A stretch of DNA of 64,000 nucleotides. Source: Mucor racemosus. Lineage: Eukaryota > Mucoromycota > Mucoromycetes > Mucorales > Mucoraceae. Shown here piece after piece: positions 35,210-47,184 of the stretch (the stretch's first letter is position 1; every line of letters starts with the position of its first letter). The DNA lies in NCBI GenBank assembly GCA_027405735.1, contig JAPEHQ010000001.1, positions 124,001-188,000 of the forward strand, given 5' to 3'. The notes beneath the pieces were generated by a model. The model had not been told where the DNA came from. It ran no database searches and saw nothing but the letters and a program-made list of their open reading frames with translations. Both the position numbers and the translations under genes were made by a program.

Positions 35210-36675
35210 ATGAAATTCACTGTTGCTATCACTTCTATTGCTGTCGCACTCGCTCTCAGTTCTTCTGCTGAAGCTGCTTCTTGTAGCTCCGTTTATGGTC
35301 AATGTGGTGGTAAGAAGAGATTCAATAAATTATAAAAAAAAAACACCCCCTTCTGAAACAGTAGTTTTTGCACACCATTTATAGGCATTGGCTGGACAGG
35401 TCCTACATGTTGTGATGCTGGATCAACCTGTACTTCTCAAGAGAGTAATAAATATTACTCTCAATGTATTCCTGATGCTAAGAAAGCTTCCACATCATCA
35501 TGTAGTGCTGTCTATTCTCAATGTGGTGGTAAATACTGATGTTTCTTTCTTTCTTTCTTTTTTTTATATATATAGAAATTATCAAATCTAATCACTCGAT
35601 TTTTTATTCATTTAGGTGAAGGATATACTGGTCCTACTTGTTGTGAATCAGGTTCTTCTTGTGTCACCAAAGATGGTAACAAGTATTACTCTCAATGTCT
35701 TCCTGGATCAAACAGCAATGATGCTACTACCACCAAAAAGTCTACTACCACTGTTAAGACTACCACTACCAAAAAGTCTACTACCACTGTTAAGACTACC
35801 ACCAAAGCCGCCACTACTACCACCAAAGCCACTACTACTACCACCAAAGCCGCCACTACTACCACCAAGGCTGCTCCTACCACCACCAAGGCAACTACCA
35901 AGTCAACCACCACTACTACAAAGACAACTACTTCCGCTGCATCCAGCTCAACTAACGCTGGTTACAAGGCTATTTCTGGCGGTGCTTCTGGTAGTGGTAC
36001 CACTACCCGTTATTGGGATTGTTGTAAGGCATCTTGTAGCTGGCCTGGTAAGGCTGCCGTCTCTGCTCCTGTAGATGTTTGTGCTTCCAATGGTATCTCT
36101 TTATTGGACTCCAACGCTGTCAGTGGTTGTGATGGTGGATCTGGTTTTATGTGTAATAACAACCAACCTTGGGCTGTCAATGATAACCTTGCCTACGGTT
36201 TTGCTGCCGCTTCCATTGCTGGTTCTAATGAAGCTGGTTGGTGTTGTGGTTGTTATGAATTAACTTTCACTTCTGGTGCTGCTTCTGGAAAGAAGATGGT
36301 TGTTCAAGTTACCAACACTGGTGGTGATTTGGGATCTAACCACTTTGATTTGCAAATGCCCGGTGGTGGTGTTGGTATCTTCAATGGTTGTGCTTCTCAA
36401 TGGGGAGCTCCTAGCGATGGTTGGGGAGCCAGATATGGTGGTGTTAGCTCTCTCTCTGACTGTTCTTCTCTTCCTTCCGCTCTTCAAGCTGGTTGTAAAT
36501 GGAGGTAAATATCAAATATCGACTGAAACATTTGCGTATATGTATATATATACTAAATAATTACATTTATAATAGATTCAACTGGTTCCAAAACACTGAT
36601 AACCCATCCATGACCTTCAAGGAAGTTTCTTGTCCCGCTGAATTGGTCACTCGTTCAGGTTGTGAAAGAAAATAA
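35210..36675 (+). CDS. GH45 endo-1,4-beta-glucanase with two N-terminal CBM1 modules
   Basis: A secreted endocellulase. Exons are 35210-35309, 35385-35528, 35616-36504 and 36576-36675 (410 aa). A signal peptide occupies about 1-22. CBM1 number 1 begins [10 protein letters not shown] and number 2 [10 protein letters not shown]; each continues into GxTGPTCC and a YYSQC end. A Thr/Lys-rich linker ([10 protein letters not shown] units) spans about 110-180, followed by the GH45 catalytic domain. The catalytic acid and base are visible as the Asp in [14 protein letters not shown] and the Asp in [15 protein letters not shown]. The domain is nearly identical to Rhizopus RCE-type enzymes, and a double CBM1 is known from a Mucor homologue. 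An intron splits each CBM1 at the same codon (GGT G|), which marks a tandem exon duplication. Confidence 0.95.
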
Positions 36676-36917
36676 ATTTAGATACTGAATAACGCAAAAT
36701 AACAGATAAACCTCATAAGAAACAAACTCATTCCTGTCATAAATATAAACATAGAAAACTTTTTTTTTTTATTTTATTTTATTTTTTAAATGAATAAACA
36801 AATCATCTTATTCAATCAGTATTTAAATTTGAACAAAGGCAGAATCATCTTCAACTTGTCTATTTTATAACAATAACAATTTAGTAAACAGTAAGCAAAA
36901 ACTTGAAATTTAGATAT

Positions 36918-37157
36918 TTACTCTTTACTGTGATCATCTGAAACCTTGATAAAAGGGTCATTTTCTGACTCTTCATTTCTAACAAAATGCTTATCTACAT
37001 TGACGTTTTCAAAAGAATCTTGCTTTGCAACCAAATCATCAGGATTAGCTGAAACTCTTCTACGAGGAGCTGCCTCATTATCACTGTCAGCAGCAGGAAC
37101 AGTGCATAAAACTGTAGAAATAGCTACAATCAAAAGTAAAAATAAAGATGTACGCAT
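36918..37157 (-). CDS. Small secreted protein of unknown function
   Basis: 79 codons and no intron. A clear signal peptide (RTSLFLLLIVAISTVLC, cleavage probably near VPAAD) is followed by a short acidic, cysteine-free mature peptide with one tribasic site (PRRRVS), a possible Kex2-like processing point. The stop lies about 240 bp from the GH45 stop, in convergent orientation. No family was recognised. The combination of an ATG in good context, a signal peptide and a simple charged remainder makes it more likely real than most frames of this size, but expression is untested. Confidence 0.5.
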   Translation of the reverse strand: MRTSLFLLLIVAISTVLCTVPAADSDNEAAPRRRVSANPDDLVAKQDSFENVNVDKHFVRNEESENDPFIKVSDDHSKE

Positions 37158-38270
37158 AATGGATTAAAATGTCAGATATGTAAAGAAAAGAAAGATCAAT
37201 TGTGAGTTTTACATGACAACATCTATACCAGCAGAATATTGATTAAACCCCAGTTCAAGGGTGTAAATTACTCGATTCTTATTAGTTGTTTAGTTGCATA
37301 ATACAGACTAATCATTTGTGATGTCTACAAACTAGCTGTATATTGAATCAAAACGTTCCAAAAACATCTTTACTATTTTTCGGATTTGTGATGTTTCATA
37401 AATCTATCACAAAAAGAGGTAATGTCCCACTTGGAATAGGCCTAGCATTATCTTTTGTTGCACTTGAAGAGAATCCATAAATCAGATCCATAAATGTCAA
37501 AAGTTATGGCTAGAATATGTGCTGAAACAATCCTCCGATCGAAGACAGTCGATTTCAAAAGATTTTCACGTCTTGCTGGTAATCTATAAGACAATAATCA
37601 CCAAATATACAGCATCTAATCAGCATGAAAATATGTTTTGCGTTTTTTGTTGCACAAGAATCTAATCGTTTTTAGGAATTTTGTGCAATTTTATGCTAGC
37701 TGTTACACCAGACCAAGCTTTAAAGAGCACTTTAAATAGCGCATTTCTGTACCTTTCAGGCATCCACCAAAGATGAGACCTATATCAAACGATTTCTCTT
37801 GATCGATAGATACTTTTTTTAACCCTTTTCAATTTTTTTCAAATCCTTCATTTTTTCGCAATTTTGGTCGAGGGATCATAAGGAAAAAATCGCATTTTTC
37901 AAAAATCCCTGAATTTCACCCAGAAAACGGGATTTTTCACTATGGTATATATTGATACAAAAAGACCGCAAAAATTAGATCATTCATATGAAGCTGCTTA
38001 ATAATTTTTTTGACATTTTGGGCAAAAACGCATATTTTTTGTTTTTGATTTTCCTCGAAATTTTGTGTTGAGAAAATCCTTGCAATTATAACCATTAGAT
38101 GCGCGCTCCAAAGTGCTATAATGTTTAATTATAATGGCTTTAGAATATGCTTATTATTTTCTGGAGATATCTTCAAAAAACCCTCAAATTTTTTTCAAAT
38201 TGTCAATTCTGAATTCTTTGAAATCAGTTGGCATTTTGAATTTTAACCCCGCTTAAAGCTGGGGGAGCAC
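37158..38270. other. Intergenic, no gene recognised
   Basis: About 1.1 kb of AT-rich sequence. It contains a ttttctggagatatcttc stretch (about 38157) also found in R1 repeats, suggesting a very old R1 relative at 37750-38260. Confidence 0.4.
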
Positions 38271-38713
38271 TGTTTTTAGCCACTTGAGCCCTTGGTGGTT
38301 GGGCCGAATGGTTAAGAAGTGTACTTCCCAAGCGCACGACTCGAGTTCGAATCCTGGTGGACGCAAGTTTGTTTGATAATATTATGTAGTACTGTATTTC
38401 CTGTTTAGTGTCATGTCACCAACCCACAACTTTTCGTATGACGTTCTCCGCATGCCCGTTTTGGCTCTTGGTGCAGCACTTTAATTAGTCGATTTCTTTC
38501 CCATCTTTCATAGTATAATCATTATAGCGACCTTGTTTACAGTAGGCCCACTTGTGGAGACCTCTCAACCTCTTCCCATATGGCTTACGTTGTGCTACAT
38601 GAAACGTTATTGTAGGAGTTTCATGTATATTAAGTCTTCACATTAAATAATAATAAATAAAGTATATCCACTACGTTCTACCCTAAAAAAAAAAAATGTT
38701 TTTAGCCACTTGA
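38271..38713 (+). mobile_element. tRNA-derived SINE with 17-bp target-site duplications
   Basis: The body is at 38288-38696. The 5' end is tRNA-like, with box A-type gggccgaatgg (38301-38311) and box B gttcgaatcc (38345-38354) about 40 bp apart, the internal RNA polymerase III promoter. A unique region of about 300 bp follows and the 3' end is a 12-A tail (38685-38696). Both sides carry the identical 17-mer tgtttttagccacttga (38271-38287 and 38697-38713). These are the hallmarks of insertion by LINE machinery. The perfect duplication suggests a fairly recent event. The tRNA-like arms are too degenerate for a functional tRNA. No second copy was found in this window. Confidence 0.85.
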
Positions 38714-38865
38714 AGGATGTTTTTGATTTGAAAAATCAATTTGAGAGTATACAATGTATTTATACCATACAATATTAACATCAATCAGGCAAACTATTTG
38801 TTTACATGTGAAATAAATTGTATTGCAATAAAATTATGTATTTTATGAAGAGATCGTATACACTA

Positions 38866-39655
38866 CTATAAATCCATAATCTGGCTGAATGTGAGATTAT
38901 TTTGACTAGTACAATGCAATCTTAAACATTTCAATATATGGATATCAATTATGATCACTGCTATTAATATTGAGCTAATTCTCTTTTCTTGAGCAGACTC
39001 GGAACAACAATTTCTGTGAGTTTTTTCAATGAATATGTTATCTGTTTTCCATTTCGAAACCCGTTGATAATGTAATATAACATTTCTACCTCTTTGATTG
39101 ATTACTAAAGAGACAGCATTGATAGGCGAATTATTCAAGATTAAGGATGTGAAGCCAATTGAAAGATAATTGATATCTAATTTGCTAAAGTCCAGGTTCG
39201 GATTTCCATTATAATCAATAATTTTACTGAGATCGCATTCCCCAAGTTTAATTCTTGTCAGATTATGAAAGTTTGTATGTATTAATACCAGCAATCAGTT
39301 CAGGAGAAACAATAAAAGAGCCATTAAAGTGTAGACGCTTGGTAGAGAAACTTCTTTCATCATTAACAAGTGAATTAAAGACATTGTGAATCATAATTGA
39401 ATTAAGACATCTACCGTTGATTGACAATTCAAATGATTGACCAGCTCTATCAAACAAATATTCAAATAATTCTTGATTCACAAATCCTGAAGCAACACCC
39501 AAGAACTTAAGACTATTCTTAATTTCAATGAATCTGTTTAATATGAGTAACGCCGTGGCGTACCAAGCTTTACAAACTAGTAAGCACTGTTGTTTGTTAT
39601 CACGAGTTAGATTACTAAACACTTCGATCAGTATTTCTGGTGGTAGATTTGACAT
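38866..39655 (-). pseudogene. F-box protein gene broken by a 4-bp tandem duplication
   Basis: The N-terminus is a typical F-box (SNLPPEILIEVFSNLTRDNKQ, written here to residue 21 minus its Met, then CLLVCKAWY). The following residues resemble the leucine-rich part of mucoralean F-box proteins. The first frame ends at 39263. The second, overlapping frame from about 39294 continues the protein (NFHNLTRIKLGECDLSKI) to 38866. At 39275-39282 the plus strand reads GTATGTAT, and removing one GTAT unit joins the two frames seamlessly. The simplest view is a recent 4-bp slippage in a once intact gene of about 260 codons. A sequencing error or small intron is less likely. F-box proteins are substrate receptors of SCF ubiquitin ligases. 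Confidence 0.7.
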
Positions 39656-40362
39656 GAAATTAAGTTTTGATAAAGAAAAAGAGATTCAGACATCTTTTAA
39701 AAGATAAAATATATTATTTTGTCGACATATGCTGCGATGATAAATCAAATGTTATAGTATAACGTTTGATTTGAATATTATTTCTCTGATATAAAAATTC
39801 CATACGGAAAGCTATATAAATTACCCAAAGATTATAGAGCTCATACACAAGACATATTTCTTAACTGGTATATGATATACAGTCGTCTCAAATGAAATGA
39901 AGTAATCTACTGTTTTATATTTAGTATATATCGCTGTTCCTCTAATAACCAAACTTATCTTCTAGGTAATTATTTATAAAATAGTTTTTTAAGCTAAATA
40001 ATGCTCAAATTCAGGCATGAAACAAGTATTATGCACGGATGATGGATGAAGAATATATTTACCGCCTTTTTTTTTGCATTTTTTTTCTCTAGAATAGTAA
40101 TCTTTCAAGGATTTATACAGCTTCCAAAAACACGTGTATTCTATAAAAATAATTTATTTATAATTTGTAATACATTCATATCACTATTGGATTTTTTATT
40201 TGAGAATAATGCTTCAAAAACATCTCACGCTTCAATTTTGAAAAATGTATATTTTAAATAGGAATGATAAACAACTTTATTAAATAAGCTAAAATATTAT
40301 GAAGACTTTAAAGGGAAAATGTATCATATGTTAAATAGTATTTAAATAATTAATTAAATAAT
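39656..40362. other. Intergenic, no recognisable feature
   Basis: About 700 bp between the F-box gene start and the catalase stop. Nothing recognisable. Confidence 0.5.
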
Positions 40363-42625
40363 TTAAATAGCAGTATCCAAAGGCAAACGAGACCAATATC
40401 TTTGTTGGATAAGGGCATCTTCGAAAGCCTTTTCGGCGTTTGCTTCAGTATCAGCGACAATGACACCATCCATTTCGGAAGTAGAGTTACCAGTTGGAGG
40501 CATATCAACACCAGCATACTCAAGAAGCTTAGAACCTTCAGCCGAGGCAGCAATAGGTTTACCATGACGGAAAGCATCGAGAACAAACATCTTGGGTTCA
40601 TCATAAGGGAACAAAGAAGAACGAGAGGTCATAATTTCAAGAGATTTATTACCACCGGGGACGTAAACAGCATCCCAAAGAACAGAAGAAGTAGTAAGAT
40701 AAGATTGAGTAATGTTGAGACCATCTTGAGTACCTTGACGAATACCAACAAAAGCGGGATATGCACCCTTCTTTTCAAGGAAGTCAAACATAGCTTGAGC
40801 ATCGGCATTATCAGAGCCAGGAGCAGTAAGAATAGCAACAGTACGAGTCTTGATGCTGTCAGCCTTGGGATATTCTTCAATAGAAAGACCAGTAGATGTT
40901 TGATTTTGGTTTTCAACAATCTTATCAGGGAGATCAACACCAACAGTGTAAGCAATACGACGAGCCATGTCGTTATCAACGTGATTGAGTTGGTTAATCA
41001 TTCTCTTGCGGACATCCATAGAGTTAGATTTACCAATTTCGAAACGAAGACCATCAATAAGTTGTTGCTTTTCAGCATCAGTCAAAGAATTATAGTAAAG
41101 TTGAGGTTGAGAATAGAAATCAAAAAACTTGGAGGAACGTCCACGGATCTTGGTAACATTGTTGATCTTTTCAGGGTATTCAATATAACCGCCCTTATCA
41201 CCATCGACCATAGAAGGAGTATTACCTTGCATACCGTTAGGGAAATAAGCAACTTCACCCTTGTGAATCTGCATTTGCATAAAACCATCACGTTGGTTAT
41301 TGTGAACGACATTGAGAGGACGATTAATAGGCAGTTGCATGTAGTTGGGACCACTCATACGGTTAAGTTGGGTATCGAGGTAAGAGAAAAGACGACCTTG
41401 GAGAAGAGGATCATTGGTAAAACCAACACCACGAACAATATGACCGGGATGGAAAGTAACTTGTTCAGTTTCAGCAAAGTAGTTATCAGGATTACGGTTA
41501 AGAACCATCTTACCAAGAGGTTGGAAAGGAACCAAAGACTCGGGGACGATTTTGGTAGGATCAAGGAGAGAGAAATCATACTTGTTGAGATCTTCTTCAG
41601 GAATGAGTTGAACGCCCCATTCCCATTCAGGGTAATTACCTTTGCTGATAGCAGTGTATATGTCATTACGATGGAAATCGATATCTTTACCAGCAATCTT
41701 TTGAGCTTCATCCCACAAGAGATTAGAAAGACCTTGCTTGGGTTTCCAAACAAACTTGGCATAAGTGGATACGCCTTGTTCATTGACTAGACGGAAAGTG
41801 TGGACACCAAAACCTTCAATTTGACGAAGAGATCTGGGAATACCACGACCTGAAAGAGCCCAAAGAACAGTGTGCATGGTTTCAGGGAATTCAGCAAAGA
41901 AATCATAAGCGGTTTCGTGGGCAGTGCCAGCTTGAGGAGTTTCAGTATTGGGTTGAGGCTTACCAGCATGGATAAGATCAGGGAATTTGATAGCATCGTG
42001 AACAAAGAAAGGAGGAACATTGTTACCAACAAGATCAAAAAGACCTTCATCAGTATAGAAACGAAGAGCGAAACCGTGAACATCACGAACGGTATCAGGG
42101 GAACCACGAGAACCAAGAACGGTAGAGATACGAACAAACATGGGGGTCTTTTTGCCCTTTTCTCTCAAGAAACTAGCGGCAGTGATATTGGAGTAATCGC
42201 CGTAAGATTCAAAGTAACCATGTATACCAACACCACGAGCATGGACAGCACGTTCAGGGATTCTTTCGTGATCTATATTTAAATTTGATAGGTTAATACA
42301 GAGATTACTAATAGGAGATATGATTTGACGTCTTACCGAAATGCATAATTTTTTCACGCATCATGAAATCTTCCATAAGGGTAGGACCATCTAAACCAGC
42401 CTTTAAACTGTCAGAGTTATTGATCTTGACACCAAACTGAGAAGTTTCTTGCCCACCACTATCAACAATGGTAAATTTTGCAAGTTGTTCATCCTTGGCA
42501 TTGGCAGAGCCATCATTAGTAGAACCAGTAAGAGCACAAGTGGCATCAGTGTTAGGATCGGCAGCTGCGACCAATTGAGCAGCCATAAAAAGGCTAACAA
42601 ATGTAGTGATAAAACTAGCCTTCAT
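40363..42625 (-). CDS. Secreted large-subunit (clade 2) catalase with C-terminal DJ-1/PfpI-like domain
   Basis: Haem catalase that breaks hydrogen peroxide into water and oxygen. Exons in gene order are 42625-42337 and 42272-40363 (732 aa), the length of large-subunit enzymes such as E. coli HPII. A signal peptide occupies about 1-21 (SFITTFVSLFMAAQLVAA). The catalytic His lies in ERAVHARG (H107), the distal Asn in LVGNNVPPFF (N180/N181), and the proximal haem Tyr in RLFSYLDTQLNRM. After about residue 540 comes a flavodoxin-like domain (RTVAILTAPGSDNADAQAMF, AVYVPGGNKS, AASAEGSKLLEYAG), present only in large-subunit catalases. The leader predicts an extracellular or wall enzyme, useful against host or competitor oxidants. 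The N-terminal extension before FMMREKIMHF is normal for the clade. Confidence 0.95.
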
Positions 42626-44689
42626 TGTATATAAATAATATACGTAGTGATAAAGTTCAATGTAAGAAAAAAGCTAAAAATTGATGTTTGTATTTATATT
42701 ATTTTAAAATTCCTTGTTTCACCATTAAAAACAAATCAGTCTGATTGTTCAAAGGTTAAATTTGTTCCCTGAGTGCTTCCGAAGCTTTTTTTTTTTTTTT
42801 TTTTTTTGTAATTATATATGAACATATCAGCAATAAAAAGCTAATTTGTTTTGCGTGTTTGTTTTGCGTGTTTGTTTTGCATTTTGATGTTCCAACAATA
42901 CTGGGATATTGTGTTTGCTTTAGCCCAAGCGAGGATTTGCAATGTAATGAACCTCCTTTTATTCATCGAGCCAAATGAAGAAATATGGTCGCAGTTGATA
43001 AAATGCCTGAATTAAACTGTTGTTCATCATCATTCGTCTTGACGGACACAAATACAGATTGTACTAGTATCCCATTTAATGTAACATTTTTCAATAACAC
43101 TTGCATAAATATATTAGGCTGTCCAATAGGGAATTGCTTACTTATACTCCCTGAAATCAAGGCCAATCATTTTTTATTTGTCATGAATCTTATTGTGCGC
43201 TAAATCTTATCAAGATATAATATAAGAATACAGTACAAATACACAGGTCTAGGCGGAAACTAGATAAAGTTCCACGCGAGAAACTCATTTATACAATACC
43301 AATACAATGTCATTGGCCATATTGTTAAAGGCCAACATCAGACCACTTTCATTGCATCGATTGTTTGATTAGCGCACATATATCTCCTATCGCCGTTAAA
43401 TGAATGTAAAACCTTTTCCTGAAGATCCAAAAAAAAAAAAAAAACAGGACCCATGTTGTATTGCAATAAACATGTATTAATTACAGTTATTCGGCTAGTT
43501 TATCTCTTCAAAGTACATGTTGATGCTGTCGATATTTTAACAAATAAATTCACGTACAATCAAATATGTGGAATGATCAGTCTACTTCGCAATATATACT
43601 AATGAAGAATGACAGATTAAGGTACCGGGTTTATCGCCAGAAAACAATTGACCAATTTCTGGGGATCAATATCTTTCGGGTCACCATAAGTTACTCCATT
43701 TAGACAAATAGTTTATAAAGCTTAGGTGACGGACCATGATGTAAAATATATCCATTTAGCACTGTTTGATACGGCATCGGCAATTATATCACACCATTAC
43801 TTTGGTTCGAGTTATTAAAAAGGGCGAACATAAGTTGAATCTAAATGTTCATAATCCAGCTTTGCTCTATATGGTACTGTATTTATTTGCTACTGGTCTT
43901 AACCAAGTTTTTGTATGAATAAATGATTATAAAAGTGAGATTTATGTGTTAAATTTACCCGAAGAAAACGTTTTAGGTTTCATTAAATGAAAGAAAAATG
44001 AAACTGTTCGATGATGTTGATCACTGTAGCACATGTTAGATACTTTTTATATGCTGTGTAAAAGTTACTCGGACGATATAATGAATTGGAGCAACACACA
44101 TAAAAATTTGGTTATCCACAGTAAAAGATATATGTTTATATACGGTATATATATAAGATAAATATACCTTTGAATCATAGAATCCCTTATGTTTAACATT
44201 GAATTTGAATTGAATCAATCACTAAAAGTACACACAATCAGTATTTATCTTTACATTTGTAATATTATTATAACGATGGAATAGAAACAATTTATATACA
44301 ATAATGACAGGCCTTTATTAGATCCAAAGATATATATTATGTACTGTATATGTTCTCGATATGCTACAAAATGTTCTGCCAGGAGTATCATATAATTGGC
44401 ATCAGCGATGCAATTTAAAATTGAGTGCTCTTATTCTGAATACACTACACTAGAGATTTATATGAATGCACTTCACAATTTTAATCTTGCCCAAATGTTC
44501 TAAAAACGCAACAAATATATATCATTGCCGAAACTCCTGCATTTTTATAATCTGCAGTTGCTTTAGTCACAGTACGTATATTTCAGTTATTGCTATTAAT
44601 GCCTTAATATTATTGTTGCCGTTATTATCATTATAACCAAGTATGCTGTTATCATAAATATTATTGGTATATATATATATATATATCAC
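42626..44689. other. Intergenic, about 2 kb
   Basis: It contains the catalase promoter and poly-T and poly-A runs at 42787-42808 and 43429-43444. A stretch at 43620-43800 read on the minus strand gives short coding-like pieces (NGVTYGDPKDIDPQKLVNC) broken by stops, possibly an old gene relic. It was not identifiable. Confidence 0.4.
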
Positions 44690-45890
44690 AGAAGACTCAG
44701 TAACACGTAAAATTCACTGCTTTTTCCTTAAAAACTGGGTCCGACTTTTCATCCTGCTCTATTTTTTTTTTCCATTAGATAACACCAAGAAAAAATCATA
44801 TGCTAATGTACCTGAAATTCTCACCTTTAATCCAAAAACAAGTATCCGGAAATATCCTATTTTTTGCAGTGGATATAATTTTTCTAGTGCTAATGTTTCA
44901 GATTTTTACAGATTTTTCACTGTTAAAATTAAAAAGTTTGAGGTTTCATATCTCTTCAAAAAATTAAGTTATATTAACACTTTTTAATAATAAAACTTAC
45001 TTGTTTTGAAGTGCTCTATAACATATTGAAGTATAAAAAAAATTAGAGCACTTTTTTTTTATTTCATTTTTTTTTTTATATTTTTGTAGTTGATTTCAAA
45101 ATATTCGTTAAATTGAGTAATATTTTTTTTACATTTATTTCATAGAACTCATTGAGCCCTACTGGTCCTAATTTAGTTTATTTCAAAATATTAATTTTTC
45201 ATGGAGATATCCTCAAAAATGGGTACAAAGAGATACCTTCATTTCTAGCTTCTATTTTCCCTTTGTATACCCTTATCCTAAATTCTGAATCTGAAAAAAA
45301 AAATTGGACAAAAATCTCGTTTTCTCTACGAAAAATGGAGCTAAAAAGTTTAACAATAGTTCAATCGATAGATAATTTTGTTGTGCATTATTTACATTAC
45401 TTATAATTGAAACATGTTTATAAAAAGTGATGTGTATCTTTAAAAAACATCCAAACCTTCAATTGTATTTTACGCAAATTTTATTGTAAACCATTAAACC
45501 ATTCGACTGAATTGTTTTTAGATGGATGAGAAATTCAAAACTGTGCAAAGATTATTTAATACACTAGGTCTACTTTGCAGTTCATGAGCTATTAAACAAT
45601 TTTGTTTTTTTTTTATCATTTTCTGGTCGATTTCACAAATCGATTTTAGGGCTCCGTTATCATAGTTTTTAAGCTGCAATGCGAACTATTATTTTGGCTA
45701 TCTCAACGAAAAACATTGATTTTTTGCTGAAACAAAAATTACAGAGTAGCTTTTAGTTGGGTTATGCTAGGAGTTTTTTATATCGGATATCAAGACTTTG
45801 CACTTCAATGCATGTTGTAATCAATAGATTGTGATATGTATTGATAGTGTAGAAGATGATGACGTATGATACTTGGTGTCATACAACATT
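44690..45890 (-). repeat. R1 repeat copy e with partial LTR (inverted)
   Basis: 44690-45765 is the reverse complement of R1 (compare 7250-8330), including the conserved 3' block. At 45768-45890 it meets an inverted LTR 5' segment (TGTTGTATGACACC when read on the minus strand) that breaks off at ctcctagc, so the rest of the LTR has been deleted. Confidence 0.7.
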
Positions 45891-46135
45891 AGTATATAAT
45901 TCATATTTTTGCCAACGTCACTCTTCCAAAAAAGCCGAACAATCTCCGGAAGCGGCCATCTAATGATATTTCCAGGCTTTAAATTTTTGGAAAAAATTAC
46001 CGGACAGCCCGGACGCGATTGTTTAAATATTCCAAGCAGCTATAAGATGCAGGTATCGAAATTTCATACAAAATTTAAGGTTCAACGGTATTGCTATTAA
46101 ATGTTCAAAGGCTTATTTTAAATAAAGCATAAATA

Positions 46136-46450
46136 CTGATGTATCATTCTTAAACCGGATCATGTCAAATCCAAAAAAGTAAACAATAACAGATCCGGAA
46201 CCGGAAGTTACTTAATTAAATATTAACTATACAATGCTCCTAAAAGCATGGTATAGAAGCATGGTATAGAAGCATGGTACAAAAGCATAATACGCCAGTG
46301 CGATATTCCAACATGATATACCAACATGACACATTACTATTAAATAACATCTAAACTACCTTACCACACCATTAATTCCCCAAATCAAATAGTATATAAA
46401 CCCTATTAATTTCATTCCAATAAACGATATCTCTTTACTTGATTAAATTT
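46136..46450 (-). repeat. R4 repeat, inverted copy
   Basis: Reverse complement of about 4380-4660. Shared minus-strand stretches include ggaatatcgcactggcgtat and tccggttccggatctgttat. This copy contains a triplicated gcatggtata unit (about 46244-46280) that is less repeated at 4525-4545. Confidence 0.65.
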
Positions 46451-46613
46451 CTAACTTTATTTAACTTAAACATATTTTGATAAATCAAATACAACCTACA
46501 ACATTATTAGCCTAATAACGGGCGGGTGTAACTTGAAAAGTATAATATGATCCAACCGGATTCAAAAAAAGTCCATAAAATCACAAATTTAAAGGATTTA
46601 TATATAAAAGCAC

Positions 46614-47184
46614 TACGGTCGACCTGTGCTGCACAGTATAATTTTGTTGTGTCCAGGTGGGCTGCACACTATAGCCTGATGAGTTGTTGCGGCGCTCACT
46701 GAATAATAATGGCCAAAAAGATAACAAAATGCACATGATGGGCACAACAAAAGAAAATGCACACGAGCATAACTCTAAGCCTGTATGTGTAGAATTATAC
46801 AGTAGTTTCTGTCCGTGTGCATTACATTAATGCTATGTGTGCAAAATAGTAGAATTGCCCATAAGCATATCATTATCCCTATTTGTGCATAATAATAATA
46901 AGATCTGATCATGAGCATAATGAACTGATCGTATGGGCACAAATTGGTTTGTACATGAGCATCGTGTCGTTCTCAAAATTTCATTACATTTTTTTTACTG
47001 GAATGGGTTTTTAAATTACATTTGCTTTTATTAATATAGATTATAGACAAGAATAATACAATGCAATACGTTGTTGATGTAGAGCAGTACATGCAAGAGC
47101 CAATATATTTACGATTATTATTATTTGTAAATATGCTTATAGCTATAATGTTTACAGCAGCAATGGTTTTTGCTCGAGCATAAA
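46614..47184 (+). repeat. R3 repeat, copy 2 (starts CACTACGG)
   Basis: Colinear with 3637-4150. It starts CACTACGGTCGACCTGTGC and is rich in GCACA/TGTGC motifs. It differs from copy 1 by an extra ~43 bp at 46651-46693 and by a 5-bp CAGTA insertion at 46800-46804. Confidence 0.65.

Noticed and set aside
35616..36074. 152-codon L/P-rich frame overlapping the cellulase linker
   Set aside because: It is the alternate frame of the Thr/Lys repeat linker of GH45. Composition comes from the repeats.
38288..38370. Possible functional tRNA gene
   Set aside because: Box A and B are present, but acceptor and T stems do not pair and the unit has an A tail and target duplications, so it is a SINE head.
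40402..41790. Long plus-strand frame of 462 codons
   Set aside because: It lies wholly antisense to the catalase exon, whose own translation is unmistakable. It is a shadow of that coding bias.
43620..43800. Possible gene with coding-like minus-strand pieces
   Set aside because: Frames are short and broken by stops, and no protein family could be named.
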